Notes: a model not told the origin generated them from the sequence alone. Positions 51,188-62,792 are shown, counted from the first letter of the stretch. The stretch is 64,000 bases of DNA from Streptomyces sp. TLI_146 (GCF_002846415.1 NZ_PJMX01000001.1:6448001-6512000), one strand, 5' to 3'. Program-made: numbers and translations.

Positions 51188-51754
51188 ATGGCACCTTCCT
51201 TTGGAGCCGGTCCCGGGACCCCCGAGGTGACGGTCGGACCGCTCGACCTCGCCGCCCGCGTGGACGAGGCCCTCGCCGTGCAGGCGGTCGCCTTCGGGCT
51301 CAGCGCGGAGGAGGTCGGCGTGCGCCGCCACATCGTGCTGCGCCACCTCGCGTGCCCCGGCGCGCGCGCCCTGGGCGCCACCACCCCCGACGGACGGCTC
51401 GTCGGCTTCGTGTACGGGATGCCCAACGACCGCGCGCACTGGTGGTCCACGGTCGTCGAACCGTATCTGCGCCACAACGGCACCGACGCCTGGCTGGACG
51501 ACTCCTTCGTGATCACCGAGCTCCACGTCCACCCCTCCCACCAGGGCCGGGGCATCGGCCGCGAGCTCATCACCCGGATCACCGACAGCGCGGCCGAGCC
51601 GAGGTCGATCCTCTCCGCGATCGACACGGAGAGCCCGGCGCGGGCGCTGTACCGCGCGCTGGGGTATCTGGACCTCGCGGGCCAGGTCCACTTCCCGAGT
51701 GCGCCACGGCCGTACGCGGTGATGGGCGCGCACCTGCCGCTGCGGCGGCCGTGA
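51188..51754 (+). CDS. GNAT family acetyltransferase
   Basis: The product has 188 residues and a single GNAT domain. ALAVQAVAFGLSAEEVGVRR is the N-terminal helix. VITELHVHPSHQGRGIGREL carries the acetyl-CoA pyrophosphate loop (QGRGIG), and DTESPARALYRALGYLDL is the C-terminal block. The gene starts 15 bases after the previous acetyltransferase stop, so the two are probably co-transcribed and expressed together. The acetyl acceptor is unknown. Confidence 0.9.
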   Translation: MAPSFGAGPGTPEVTVGPLDLAARVDEALAVQAVAFGLSAEEVGVRRHIVLRHLACPGARALGATTPDGRLVGFVYGMPNDRAHWWSTVVEPYLRHNGTDAWLDDSFVITELHVHPSHQGRGIGRELITRITDSAAEPRSILSAIDTESPARALYRALGYLDLAGQVHFPSAPRPYAVMGAHLPLRRP

Positions 51755-51838
51755 GAGCCCCCGTAAACCGATTTCCACGCGCGCGGGGCGCGCGGATAAC
51801 CTCCTGACACCACCCGTGTACGTACAGGAGAGATCCCC

Positions 51839-53539
51839 ATGGCAGCCGCCCAGGTCCAGCGCATGTCCCGTCTGATGGTCAAGACACTGCGCGACGACCC
51901 GGCGGACGCGGAGACGCTCAGCCACAAGCTGCTGGTCCGGGCCGGATACGTACGGCGCAACGCGGCCGGTATCTGGACCTGGCTGCCGCTCGGCAAGAAG
52001 GTCCTCGACAACATCTCGAACATCGTGCGCGAGGAGATGGACGCCATCGGCGCCCAGGAGGTGCTGCTCCCGGCCCTGCTGCCCAAGGAGGCGTACGAGG
52101 CGAGCGGGCGCTGGGAGGAGTACGGCGACCTGCTGTTCCGGCTCAAGGACCGCAAGGGCGCGGACTATCTGCTCGGGCCCACCCACGAGGAGATCTTCAC
52201 CCAGACCGTCAAGGACCAGTGCACGTCCTACAAGGACCTGCCGGTGATGCTCTACCAGATCCAGACCAAGTACCGCGACGAGGCGCGGCCCCGGTCGGGC
52301 GTGCTGCGCGGGCGCGAGTTCCAGATGAAGGACTCGTACTCGTTCGACACCACGGACGAGGGCCTGGCCGAGTCGTACGCGCTGCACCGCGAGGCGTACC
52401 GGAAGATCTTCGCCCGCCTCGGGCTCGACTACCGGATCGTTTCGGCGGTGTCGGGCGCGATGGGCGGCTCGGCGTCGGAGGAGTTCCTCGCCCCGGCCGC
52501 CGCCGGTGAGGACACGTTCGTGGACTGCCCGGCGTGCGAGTACGCGGCGAACACGGAGGCGGTGACCTTCGTGGCCGAGCCCGTGGACGCGTCCGGGGTC
52601 GGCCCCGTGGAGGAGCTGGACACGCCGGACACCCCGACGATCGAGTCCCTGGCGGCCCACCTGGGCGTGCCCGCCTCCGCCACCCTGAAGAACCTGCTGG
52701 TCAAGGTGGACGGCGAGATCGTGGCGGTCGGGGTGCCCGGGGACCGTGAGGTGGACCTGGGCAAGCTGGGCGAGCACCTGGCGCCCGCGGTCGTCGAGCT
52801 GGTCACCGCCGAGGACTTCGTGGACCGGCCCGATCTCGTCCGCGGATACGTCGGCCCGCAGGGCCTGGAGAAGGTCCGCTACATCGCCGACCCCCGGGTG
52901 GCCCCGGGGACGGCGTGGGTGACGGGCGCGAACCGTCCTGACACGCACGCGCGCAACGTGGTCTGCGGGCGGGACTTCTCGGTCGACGACTACCTCGACG
53001 TTGTCGTCGTCGAGGAGGGCGACCCGTGCCCCGCGTGCGGCGCGGGCCTGCGGCTCGATCGGGCGATCGAGATCGGGCACATCTTCCAGCTGGGCCGCAA
53101 GTACGCCGACACGTTCCAGCTCGACGTCCTGGGGCAGCAGGGCAAGCCGGTGCGGGTGACGATGGGCTCGTACGGGATCGGCATCTCGCGGGCCGTGGCC
53201 GCGCTGGCCGAGCAGACCGCCGACGCGGCCGGGCTGTGCTGGCCCGCCGAGGTCGCCCCGGCGGATGTCCACGTCGTCGCGGCGGGCAAGGCGCTCCAGA
53301 CCGAGGTGGCCCTGGACGCGGCGGCGCGGCTGGCCGAGGCGGGGCTGCGGGTCCTTGTGGACGACCGGGCGGGGGTGTCGCCGGGGGTCAAGTTCACGGA
53401 CGCGGAGCTGCTGGGCGTGCCGAAGATCCTGGTCGCGGGGCGGCGGGCCGCGGAAGGCGTGCTGGAGCTCAAGGACCGGCGGACGGGGGAGCGGGAGGAG
53501 CTCTCCGTGGCGGAGGCGATCGCCCGCCTGAGCGAGTAG
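51839..53539 (+). CDS. proS: Prolyl-tRNA synthetase (bacterial type with editing domain)
   Basis: This class II synthetase charges tRNA-Pro. The product has 566 residues from ATG 51839 behind AGGAG. Motif 1 region is LPLGKKVLDNISNIVREEMD. Motif 2 contains TKYRDEARPRSGVLRGREF. Motif 3 is GSYGIGISRAVAALAEQ. Residues ~230-390 are the inserted editing domain, including IESLAAHLGVPASATLKNLL and LVKVDGEIVAVGVPGDREV, which removes Ala mischarged on tRNA-Pro. The anticodon-binding domain follows (VHVVAAGKALQTEVALDAAA). No T-box was seen upstream. Confidence 0.97.
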   Translation: MAAAQVQRMSRLMVKTLRDDPADAETLSHKLLVRAGYVRRNAAGIWTWLPLGKKVLDNISNIVREEMDAIGAQEVLLPALLPKEAYEASGRWEEYGDLLFRLKDRKGADYLLGPTHEEIFTQTVKDQCTSYKDLPVMLYQIQTKYRDEARPRSGVLRGREFQMKDSYSFDTTDEGLAESYALHREAYRKIFARLGLDYRIVSAVSGAMGGSASEEFLAPAAAGEDTFVDCPACEYAANTEAVTFVAEPVDASGVGPVEELDTPDTPTIESLAAHLGVPASATLKNLLVKVDGEIVAVGVPGDREVDLGKLGEHLAPAVVELVTAEDFVDRPDLVRGYVGPQGLEKVRYIADPRVAPGTAWVTGANRPDTHARNVVCGRDFSVDDYLDVVVVEEGDPCPACGAGLRLDRAIEIGHIFQLGRKYADTFQLDVLGQQGKPVRVTMGSYGIGISRAVAALAEQTADAAGLCWPAEVAPADVHVVAAGKALQTEVALDAAARLAEAGLRVLVDDRAGVSPGVKFTDAELLGVPKILVAGRRAAEGVLELKDRRTGEREELSVAEAIARLSE

Positions 53540-53551
53540 CCCGGGTTCGTG

Positions 53552-53589
53552 GGCGGGCCGTGCCGGTGAGCAACCCGGCACGGCCCGCC
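53552..53589. terminator. Bidirectional terminator between proS and the pseudokinase gene
   Basis: Bases 53552-53566 and 53575-53589 make a perfect 15-bp GC-rich stem with an 8-base loop, 13 bases past the proS stop. It lies 15 bases before the end of the convergent gene, so it serves both. Confidence 0.85.
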
Positions 53590-53603
53590 GACGAAGCGGT
53601 TTC

Positions 53604-54500
53604 CTACAGCCAGCCCGCGAACTCCAGCAGCAGTTCCGACTCCTGGGTGCGGCCCGCCGCCCGGGCGCGCAGGCCGGACTCCACCGCCCGGAACAGGGTC
53701 CAGCCGTGCAGCCGCGCCGGGTCCACATCCAGCGCGTCCGCCAGCTTGTTCACCCGGCGCCGCGCGACCGCCGCGCCGCTCGGCGCCGCGATCAGGTCCT
53801 CGACGCGGTCGCGGACCAGACGGGCCAGATCGTAGGCCCGTTCGCCCACCAGCGGCTCGGGGCCGACCGTGAGCCACGGCGAGCGCTCGCTCGAAAGCAC
53901 CTTGCTCTGGCGGAAGTTGCCGTGCAGGAGGAACTCCTCCGGCGGCGCCGCCGTCAACTCGTCCCGGGCCCCGAGCGCCGCCTCCGCCAGCGGTGCCAGC
54001 TCGTCCGGCAACCCGCCCCGCATCGGGGCCGCCTGACGCTCCGTCCGCTCCGCCACGGACTCGAAGCCGTGGGCCGTCGGCGGCTCCACCCACAGGCGGC
54101 GCAGCGTCCCCGCCGCCTCCAGGAGCGCCTTCGCCTCCGGGAGCGAGCGCAACGACACCTCGGGGTGCAGGCGTTCCAGCAGGAGGGAGTGGGAAGAGGC
54201 GGCGTCCAGGAGCTGTGCCGCGCCCCACCCCTTCCAGTGGGTCAGCGCCGCACTCTCCAGCTCCGGCCGTGCCTGAGCGGGGGCCAGCTTCAGGGCCGCC
54301 GGGGTGCCGTCCGGGCAGCGGACGAGGAGGACCAGACTGCTGCGGCCGCCGGGCGCCTGCACCCGGTCCACCGTCAGGCCGCGCTCCGCGACCGCCGCCT
54401 CGGCCAGGGCGGGCAGCTGCCCCAGCCAAGCTGCCGCGACGTCGTCCCCGTACGTCTCGCCGAGCGCGCGTACCAGCCGCTCAGGCGGTTCGAAAGCCAT
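53604..54500 (-). CDS. Aminoglycoside phosphotransferase-family protein, predicted pseudokinase
   Basis: The product has 298 residues from ATG 54500. It has the APH(6)-like kinase fold: TPAALKLAPAQARPELESAA with Lys71 and a Glu, and HSLLLERLHPEVSLRSL for the hinge. The catalytic loop expected as HGDxxxxN reads HGNFRQSK at 193-200, so both the catalytic Asp and the metal Asn are gone. The DxD-like IDPKP segment is VGPEP (Gly213 for Asp). Phosphotransfer is unlikely. It starts 22 bases after the ferritin-like gene stop in a three-gene minus-strand operon. Confidence 0.85.
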   Translation of the reverse strand: MAFEPPERLVRALGETYGDDVAAAWLGQLPALAEAAVAERGLTVDRVQAPGGRSSLVLLVRCPDGTPAALKLAPAQARPELESAALTHWKGWGAAQLLDAASSHSLLLERLHPEVSLRSLPEAKALLEAAGTLRRLWVEPPTAHGFESVAERTERQAAPMRGGLPDELAPLAEAALGARDELTAAPPEEFLLHGNFRQSKVLSSERSPWLTVGPEPLVGERAYDLARLVRDRVEDLIAAPSGAAVARRRVNKLADALDVDPARLHGWTLFRAVESGLRARAAGRTQESELLLEFAGWL

Positions 54501-54522
54501 GCGTGCGTTGTCCCTTGGTCGG

Positions 54523-54951
54523 CTAACCGGTCGGGCCCGGACGTTCGGCGAGCCCCGGAAAGGCTACGCTGCCGCCCCGCCACCTCCCCGCCCGCACCGC
54601 CGCCTCCCGCAGCGCGGCCGCCGCCTCCCGGCGCAGCGGGCCCTCGGCCGCCCGGACCAGATCGGAGTAGACCCCCGCCACCCGGTCCTCCAGCTCGGCC
54701 GCGAGCCGCACCGCGGCCGCCGCGTCCGGCACCGGGAACGGCAGCGCGTACGCGGGCGCGGAGGCGACCGGAGCGGCGCCCAGGTCGCGCACGGTCCGGG
54801 TGAGCGCGTCCCGGCGCGCGCGGTGGGCCGCGTACGCCTCCCGGGCCTCCGCCCCGCGCGGCTCGGCGACCCGGCCGCCGAGGACCCCGTACCCGTACAC
54901 CGCCGCGTGCTCCGCCGCGAGCGCGGCCTGCGCCGCTTCCAGGGCCGACAT
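54523..54951 (-). CDS. Ferritin-like DUF4439 protein
   Basis: The 142-residue, mainly helical protein starts MSALEAAQAALAAEHAAVYG. The E-H-A-A-V-Y-G-Y pattern in helix 1 and acidic residues in the later helix (LAAELEDRVAGVYSDLVRAA) fit the DUF4439 ferritin-like four-helix bundle. Whether it binds metal is unknown. Its ATG overlaps the upstream lipoprotein stop codon by one base (TGATG), and the pseudokinase gene follows after 22 bases. Confidence 0.85.
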   Translation of the reverse strand: MSALEAAQAALAAEHAAVYGYGVLGGRVAEPRGAEAREAYAAHRARRDALTRTVRDLGAAPVASAPAYALPFPVPDAAAAVRLAAELEDRVAGVYSDLVRAAEGPLRREAAAALREAAVRAGRWRGGSVAFPGLAERPGPTG

Positions 54952-55451
54952 CAGCTGCCCTCCCGCCGGGTGAGCAGATACGCGTGGACCGCGCCCGCCG
55001 CCGCGACCGAGGCCAGCAGCCGGGCGAGCTCGGGGGGCGCCTCGGCCAGTGCCGCCGTGTGGGCGTCCGCGACCTGGCGGGCCGTCGCGGCCAGGTCGCG
55101 CAGCGCCTCGGCGGGATCGTCGGGGACGGGCGACGGAGGCGGGGAGGCGAGGCGCGCGGGGGCCGCCGCCAGCGCCGTCGCGTGCTGCGCGGCCTCCTCG
55201 CGCAGGGGCGCGAGCCGCTCCCGTACCGCCGGATGGCGCAGTGCGACCGCCTCGTACCGGTCGCGCAGCGCGGCGCTCGCCGCCGCGGTGCGCAGCCGCA
55301 GGGCGGCCTCGGCCGCGCGGGCCCGCTCCGCCGCGTCGCGGTCGGTCTGCGGCGACATGCTGTCCGAGCAGGCGGCGAGCAGTGCGGCGGCGGCCGCGCC
55401 GGTCACCGCGAGGGCGGCTCTGCGAGAGGTCGGCGTCCTGGTAGCGGGCAC
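54951..55451 (-). CDS. Tat-type lipoprotein of unknown function
   Basis: The 166-residue product starts at GTG 55451. It has the signal TSRRAALAVTGAAAAALLAA followed by the lipobox Cys (LAAC). The twin arginine suggests export in folded form. The mature part is an Ala-rich helical domain (AAERARAAEAALRLRTAAAS and later helices). It probably packs against the ferritin-like partner whose gene overlaps by one base. The gene is divergent from rimP, sharing the 186-bp region 55452-55637. Confidence 0.85.
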   Translation of the reverse strand: MPATRTPTSRRAALAVTGAAAAALLAACSDSMSPQTDRDAAERARAAEAALRLRTAAASAALRDRYEAVALRHPAVRERLAPLREEAAQHATALAAAPARLASPPPSPVPDDPAEALRDLAATARQVADAHTAALAEAPPELARLLASVAAAGAVHAYLLTRREGS

Positions 55452-55637
55452 GTCTGTCTCCCCTGTGGGCTCCGGCCCCGGGGGCCGCCAAGTGATCACC
55501 GCAGGCGAGCGTACCCGCGCCCCGCTCCGGGTGGACGGCAACACCCCCCGGGACCGGATACCCTTTGACCTGACGGCGCAGACGTATGCCGTACGCGACG
55601 ATCCCACAACAGCACACGCGGCCGAGGAGTCACCCGG

Positions 55638-56135
55638 ATGAGCACGACCCAGAGCGAGAGGCTGCGCGGACTGCTGGAACCGCTCGTCAGCGCGAAGGAT
55701 CTCGATCTCGAGGAGATCGAGGTGTCCCGGGCCGGCCGCCGCCGCATGCTGCGTATCGTCGTCGACTCCGACGAGGGCGTGGAGCTGGACACCTGTGCCG
55801 AGCTGAGCCGGGCCGTCTCCGACGCGCTCGACGAGAGCGATGTCATGGGTGACGAGGAGTACGTCCTCGAAGTCACCTCCCCCGGTGCCGAGCGCCCGCT
55901 CTCCGAGCTGCGCCACTACGTGCGCGCCACCGGACGGCTCGCCCGGTTCACCCTCGCCGAGGGCGGCGAGCTGGTCGCGCGCATCCTGAGCGCCGACGAG
56001 GACGGGGTGGACCTGGAAGTGCCGGGCGTGAAGGGCCGCAAGGCCACCGCCCGCCGGATCGCGTTCGCCGACATCGCCAAGGCGCGTGTCGAGATCGAGT
56101 TCAACCGCAAGGACAAGAAGGAAGAGGAGGCGTAG
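55638..56135 (+). CDS. rimP: Ribosome maturation factor RimP
   Basis: RimP assists 30S subunit assembly at the S12 region. The product has 165 residues in two domains. The N-terminal alpha/beta domain contains RRMLRIVVDSDEGVELDTCA, ELSRAVSDALDE and YVLEVTSPGAERPL, the family signature. The C-terminal SH3-like barrel runs from ~95 to 150. The Lys/Glu-rich end (RKDKKEEEA) is a tail. It is the first gene of the nusA-infB operon, two bases before nusA. Confidence 0.96.
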   Translation: MSTTQSERLRGLLEPLVSAKDLDLEEIEVSRAGRRRMLRIVVDSDEGVELDTCAELSRAVSDALDESDVMGDEEYVLEVTSPGAERPLSELRHYVRATGRLARFTLAEGGELVARILSADEDGVDLEVPGVKGRKATARRIAFADIAKARVEIEFNRKDKKEEEA

Positions 56136-56137
56136 CC

Positions 56138-57130
56138 ATGGACATCGACATGAGTGCCCTGCGGGGTTTGGTACGGGAGAAGGAGATCTCCTTCGACCTG
56201 CTGGTCGAGGCCATCGAGTCGGCCCTCCTCATCGCCTACCACCGCACCGAGGGAAGCTTCCGCCGCGCGCGCGTCAAGCTCGACCGCGAGAACGGTCATG
56301 TGACCGTGTGGGCGAAGGAAGACCCGGCCGACCTGGAAGAGGGCCAGGAGGCCAAGGAGTTCGACGACACCCCGACCGGCTTCGGCCGCATCGCCGCCAC
56401 CACCGCCAAGCAGGTCATCCTGCAGCGGCTGCGCGACGCCGAGGACGACATCACCTTCGGTGAGTTCGCCGGGCGCGAGGGCGACGTGATCACCGGTGTC
56501 GTGCAGCAGGGCAAGGACCCGAAGAACGTCCTGGTCGACATCGGCAAGATGGAGGCCATGCTCCCGGTGCAGGAGCAGGTCCCGGGCGAGGAGTACACCC
56601 ACGGACTGCGCCTTCGTACGTACGTCGTACGGGTGGCGAAGGGCGTGCGCGGTCCCTCGGTGACGCTCTCGCGCACCCACCCCAATCTGGTGAAGAAGCT
56701 CTTCGCCCTGGAGGTGCCGGAGATCGCGGACGGCTCGGTGGAGATCTCCGCCATCGCCCGTGAGGCCGGTCACCGTACGAAGATCGCGGTCCGCTCGACC
56801 CGCAGCGGTCTGAACGCCAAGGGCGCCTGCATCGGCCCGATGGGCGGCCGGGTGCGCAACGTCATGGCCGAGCTGCACGGCGAGAAGATCGACATCGTCG
56901 ACTGGTCGGACGACCCGGCCGAGATGGTGGCGAACGCGCTCTCCCCGGCCCGGGTCTCCCGGGTCGAGGTGGTGGACCTCGCGGCCCGCTCCGCGCGGGT
57001 CACCGTGCCCGACTACCAGCTCTCGCTGGCCATCGGCAAGGAGGGTCAGAACGCCCGGCTCGCCGCGCGGCTCACCGGCTGGCGCATCGACATCCGGCCG
57101 GACACGGAGCAGCCCTCCGAGCAGGACTGA
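56138..57130 (+). CDS. nusA: Transcription termination/antitermination factor NusA
   Basis: NusA binds RNA polymerase and nascent RNA to tune pausing, termination and antitermination. The product has 330 residues, the short actinobacterial form without the C-terminal acidic repeats. An N-terminal polymerase-binding domain leads to an S1 domain (GDVITGVVQQGKDPKNVLVD). Two KH domains follow, with the signature GACIGPMGGRVRNVMAELHG and a second GXXG in LAIGKEGQNARLAARLTGW. It lies between rimP and ylxR. Confidence 0.97.
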   Translation: MDIDMSALRGLVREKEISFDLLVEAIESALLIAYHRTEGSFRRARVKLDRENGHVTVWAKEDPADLEEGQEAKEFDDTPTGFGRIAATTAKQVILQRLRDAEDDITFGEFAGREGDVITGVVQQGKDPKNVLVDIGKMEAMLPVQEQVPGEEYTHGLRLRTYVVRVAKGVRGPSVTLSRTHPNLVKKLFALEVPEIADGSVEISAIAREAGHRTKIAVRSTRSGLNAKGACIGPMGGRVRNVMAELHGEKIDIVDWSDDPAEMVANALSPARVSRVEVVDLAARSARVTVPDYQLSLAIGKEGQNARLAARLTGWRIDIRPDTEQPSEQD

Positions 57131-57138
57131 GCAGACGG

Positions 57139-57172
57139 CCACGGGGTCCGGGAATAGCACCGGGCCCCGTGG
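57139..57172 (+). terminator. Hairpin between nusA and ylxR
   Basis: A 13-bp stem (57139-57151 with 57160-57172, one G-U) starts nine bases after the nusA stop. It may cause partial termination or serve as a NusA-sensitive attenuator within the operon. TAGACT at 57251-57256, just before the ylxR GTG, could be a further -10 but no clear -35 was found. Confidence 0.65.
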
Positions 57173-57261
57173 CTGTTGCCGTCATGGCGATCTTTTAGGA
57201 CAACGGCCGTTCGATTTTTGCCCCAAAGGGGTGAGGTCGGTACGGGGAGGTAGACTTAAAC

Positions 57262-57540
57262 GTGTCTGGCCGGACGCATGCCCGCGCATGCCCTGAGCGC
57301 ACCTGTGTGGGGTGCCGGGAGCGAGCGGCCAAGACCGATTTGCTGCGCATCGTGGAGGTCGAGGGCGCTTGCGTCCCCGATCCTCGCGGTACGCTGCCCG
57401 GCCGGGGTGCGTACGTTCACCCCGCCTCGGTCTGTCTCGACCTGGCGGTCCGCCGCCGGGCGCTCTCCCGGGCCTTCAAGGTCAAGGAGCCGCTGGACAG
57501 CGAGGCCGTGCGTCAGCACGTCGAGCAGGCAGCACCGTAA
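57262..57540 (+). CDS. ylxR: YlxR (DUF448) RNA-binding protein
   Basis: The 92-residue protein belongs to DUF448, always found between nusA and infB, and proposed to bind RNA or nucleoid components. The signature is RTCVGCRERAAKTDLLRIV near residue 15, then the GRGAYVHPASVCLDLAVRR block with its second Cys, and SRAFKVKEPL. GTG 57262 follows GGGGAGG at 11 bases. The start may instead be nearly leaderless. Confidence 0.93.
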   Translation: MSGRTHARACPERTCVGCRERAAKTDLLRIVEVEGACVPDPRGTLPGRGAYVHPASVCLDLAVRRRALSRAFKVKEPLDSEAVRQHVEQAAP

Positions 57541-57605
57541 GAAGAAGTACGGCACGGAACACCGTGCGGTCAGGTACCTCGCGAGTTGGAAGTAGGTCGA
57601 GATTG

Positions 57606-57675
57606 CGATGAGCACTCGATGAGTACGCGATGAGTACGCCCATGAAGTAGCGACGGTCCGGCGGTAACCCGGACC
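57606..57675 (+). repeat. 11-bp tandem repeats and pre-SD hairpin in the infB leader
   Basis: CGATGAGCACT (57606), CGATGAGTACG (57617) and CGATGAGTACG (57628) are spaced exactly 11 bp apart, followed by a partial copy CCCATGAAGTA. A hairpin GGTCCGG (57655-57661) with CCGGACC (57669-57675) stands immediately before TAAAAGGAG, the infB ribosome site. Each repeat contains an ATG that begins a very short frame. Confidence 0.85.
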
Positions 57676-57688
57676 TAAAAGGAGCGAA

Positions 57689-60790
<3,102 letters not shown>

Positions 60791-60803
60791 TCGTCGTATC
60801 GAC

Positions 60804-60845
60804 CCGGGGCCGGTCGGCGGAGCTTATTCCGTCGATCGGCCCCGG
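60804..60845 (+). terminator. Terminator after infB
   Basis: An 18-bp stem (60804-60821 with 60828-60845, some G-U pairs) encloses a six-base loop. It begins 14 bases after the infB stop codon, before ylxP. Confidence 0.85.
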
Positions 60846-60927
60846 CCGTTGCGTGTACGGTTCTGGTGTCCCCGCCAAGTCATCGGCGGGGCCATCTACC
60901 CCGGACCGGCGGGATATCCGGACACCT

Positions 60928-61221
60928 ATGTATGTGGGGACGCTGTCCTTCGACCTGCTCCTCGGCGACGTACGGTCGCTGAAGGAAAAACGCTCCGTCG
61001 TGCGGCCGATCGTCGCCGAACTCCAGCGCAAGTACGCGGTGAGCGCGGCGGAAGTCGGCGACCAGGACCTCCATCGCAGGGCCGAGATCGGCCTGGCGGT
61101 GGTCTCCGGCGACACGGGGCACCTCACAGACGTACTCGACCGGTGCGAGCGCATGGTCGCCGCCCGGCCCGAGGTGGAGCTGCTGTCGGTGCGACGCAGG
61201 CTCCACAGTGACGAAGACTGA
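60928..61221 (+). CDS. ylxP: YlxP (DUF503) family protein
   Basis: The 97-residue protein has the start MYVGTLSFDLLLGDVRSLKE, then KRSVVRPIVAELQRKYAVSA and AAEVGDQDLHRRAEIGLAVV, matching the DUF503 family. It is a small alpha/beta protein of unknown function, always found with infB and rbfA. ATG 60928 is chosen to match the family N-terminus; there is no strong ribosome site, so the start could be leaderless. The infB terminator lies just upstream, suggesting its own promoter. Confidence 0.92.
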   Translation: MYVGTLSFDLLLGDVRSLKEKRSVVRPIVAELQRKYAVSAAEVGDQDLHRRAEIGLAVVSGDTGHLTDVLDRCERMVAARPEVELLSVRRRLHSDED

Positions 61222-61259
61222 AAACTGAGCTTGAGCAAGGCAAAGAAGGAGAAGGACCA

Positions 61260-61709
61260 GTGGCCGACAACGCGCGGGCGAAGAAGCTGGCGGACCTCAT
61301 CCGGGAGGTGGTCGCCCAGAAGCTGCAGCGCGGCATCAAGGACCCGCGCCTCGGTACGCATGTGACCATCACGGACACCAGGGTCACCGGCGACCTGCGG
61401 GAGGCCACGGTCTTCTACACGGTCTACGGCGACGACGAGGACCGGGCCAGCGCGGCCGCCGGACTGGAGAGCGCCAAGGGCATCCTGCGCTCCGCGGTCG
61501 GCTCCGCCGCCGGCACCAAGTTCACGCCGACCCTGACGTTCGTGGCGGACGCCCTCCCGGAGAACGCCAAGACGATCGAGGACCTCCTCGACAAGGCGCG
61601 GGCCTCGGACGCCGCGGTGCGCGAGGTCTCCTCGGGCGCCAAGTACGCCGGCGACGCCGACCCGTACAAGAAGCCTGACGAGGACGACGAGGGTACCGCC
61701 GCCGAATGA
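61260..61709 (+). CDS. rbfA: Ribosome-binding factor A
   Basis: RbfA binds the 30S subunit and is needed for processing of the 16S rRNA 5' end and cold adaptation. The product has 149 residues with a KH-like fold. NARAKKLADLIREVVAQKL, DPRLGTHVTITDTRVTGDLR and ATVFYTVYG are characteristic. The acidic end (KKPDEDDEGTAAE) is a tail. Its GTG start follows AAGGAGAAGGACCA. Its stop overlaps the truB start by four bases. Confidence 0.96.
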   Translation: MADNARAKKLADLIREVVAQKLQRGIKDPRLGTHVTITDTRVTGDLREATVFYTVYGDDEDRASAAAGLESAKGILRSAVGSAAGTKFTPTLTFVADALPENAKTIEDLLDKARASDAAVREVSSGAKYAGDADPYKKPDEDDEGTAAE

Positions 61710-62611
61710 GCAACGTACAGAAGACGCCGGACGGCCTTGTCATCGTCGACAAGCCGTCCGGCTTCACTTCGCACGACGTCGTGGCCAAGATGCGCGGGAT
61801 CGCCAAGACCCGCAGGGTCGGCCACGCGGGCACGCTCGACCCGATGGCGACGGGCGTGCTCGTGCTGGGCGTCGAGCGCGCCACCAAGCTGCTCGGGCAC
61901 CTCGCCCTGACCGAGAAGGAGTACCTCGGTACGATCCGCCTCGGCCAGGACACCGTCACCGACGACGCCGAGGGCGAGATCACCTCGTCCACCGACGCCT
62001 CGAAGGTGACCCGCGAGGGCATCGACGCCGGTGTCGCGGCGCTGACCGGCGCCATCATGCAGGTCCCGTCGAAGGTCTCGGCCATCAAGATCGACGGCAA
62101 GCGCTCCTACGCGCGCGTGCGCGGCGGCGAGGAGTTCGAGATCCCGGCCCGGCCGGTGACGGTCTCCTCGTTCCGGGTGTACGACGTGCGCGAGGCGGTG
62201 GCCGAGGACGGCACCCCCGTCGTCGACCTGGTCGTCTCGGTGGTCTGCTCCTCCGGTACGTACATCCGCGCCCTCGCCCGCGACCTGGGCGCCGGGCTCG
62301 GCGTCGGCGGTCATCTGACGGCGCTGCGGCGCACCCGGGTCGGGCCCTACGGCCTGGACGCGGCCCGCACGCTCGACCAGCTCCAGGAGGAGCTGACGGT
62401 GATGCCGGTCGCCGAGGCTGCGGCCGCCGCGTTCGCCCGCTGGGACGTGGACGAGCGGCGCGCCGGGCTGCTCCTGAACGGGGTGCGCCTGGACATGCCC
62501 GAGGTGTACGGCGAGGGCAAGCCGGTCGCCGTCTACGGGCCGGGCGAGCGCCTCCTCGCGCTCGTCGAGAGCCAGCGCGGCAAGGCGAAGAGCCTGGCGG
62601 TGTTCGGCTAG
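61706..62611 (+). CDS. truB: tRNA pseudouridine-55 synthase
   Basis: TruB converts U55 of tRNA to pseudouridine. The product has 301 residues from ATG 61706, overlapping the rbfA end (ATGA). It shows the TruB motifs: VIVDKPSGFTSHDVVAKMRG, RVGHAGTLDPMATGVLVLGV with the catalytic Asp in GTLDP, SAIKIDGKRSYARVRGGEEF, and SGTYIRALARDLGAGLGVGG. A C-terminal RNA-binding extension ends the protein. A terminator follows. Confidence 0.97.
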   Translation: MSNVQKTPDGLVIVDKPSGFTSHDVVAKMRGIAKTRRVGHAGTLDPMATGVLVLGVERATKLLGHLALTEKEYLGTIRLGQDTVTDDAEGEITSSTDASKVTREGIDAGVAALTGAIMQVPSKVSAIKIDGKRSYARVRGGEEFEIPARPVTVSSFRVYDVREAVAEDGTPVVDLVVSVVCSSGTYIRALARDLGAGLGVGGHLTALRRTRVGPYGLDAARTLDQLQEELTVMPVAEAAAAAFARWDVDERRAGLLLNGVRLDMPEVYGEGKPVAVYGPGERLLALVESQRGKAKSLAVFG

Positions 62612-62652
62612 CCCCCGAGGGGCGGCCGGGACTCGTCCCGGGTTCTCAAACG

Positions 62653-62688
62653 TGTGGCGGGCTCCTTGCGAGCCCGCCACAGGTGTTT
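62653..62688 (+). terminator. Terminator after truB
   Basis: An 11-bp perfect stem (62653-62663 with 62671-62681; core GTGGCGGGCT with AGCCCGCCAC) is followed by TTTT at 62685-62688. It ends the nusA-truB region before the last gene. Confidence 0.85.
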
Positions 62689-62792
62689 TCACCCCTGCGT
62701 GCAGGCGCTCGTAGTGAAAGAGGGGTGCACTGGGGGGCGCTTTCGCCTCGCGTTCTTCTCGGGCGGATCATCCCAGAACTACCGTTTCGGAC

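Noticed and set aside
51755..51838. Possible T-box leader before proS
   Set aside because: The gap is only 84 bp and no specifier loop or T-box consensus was found.
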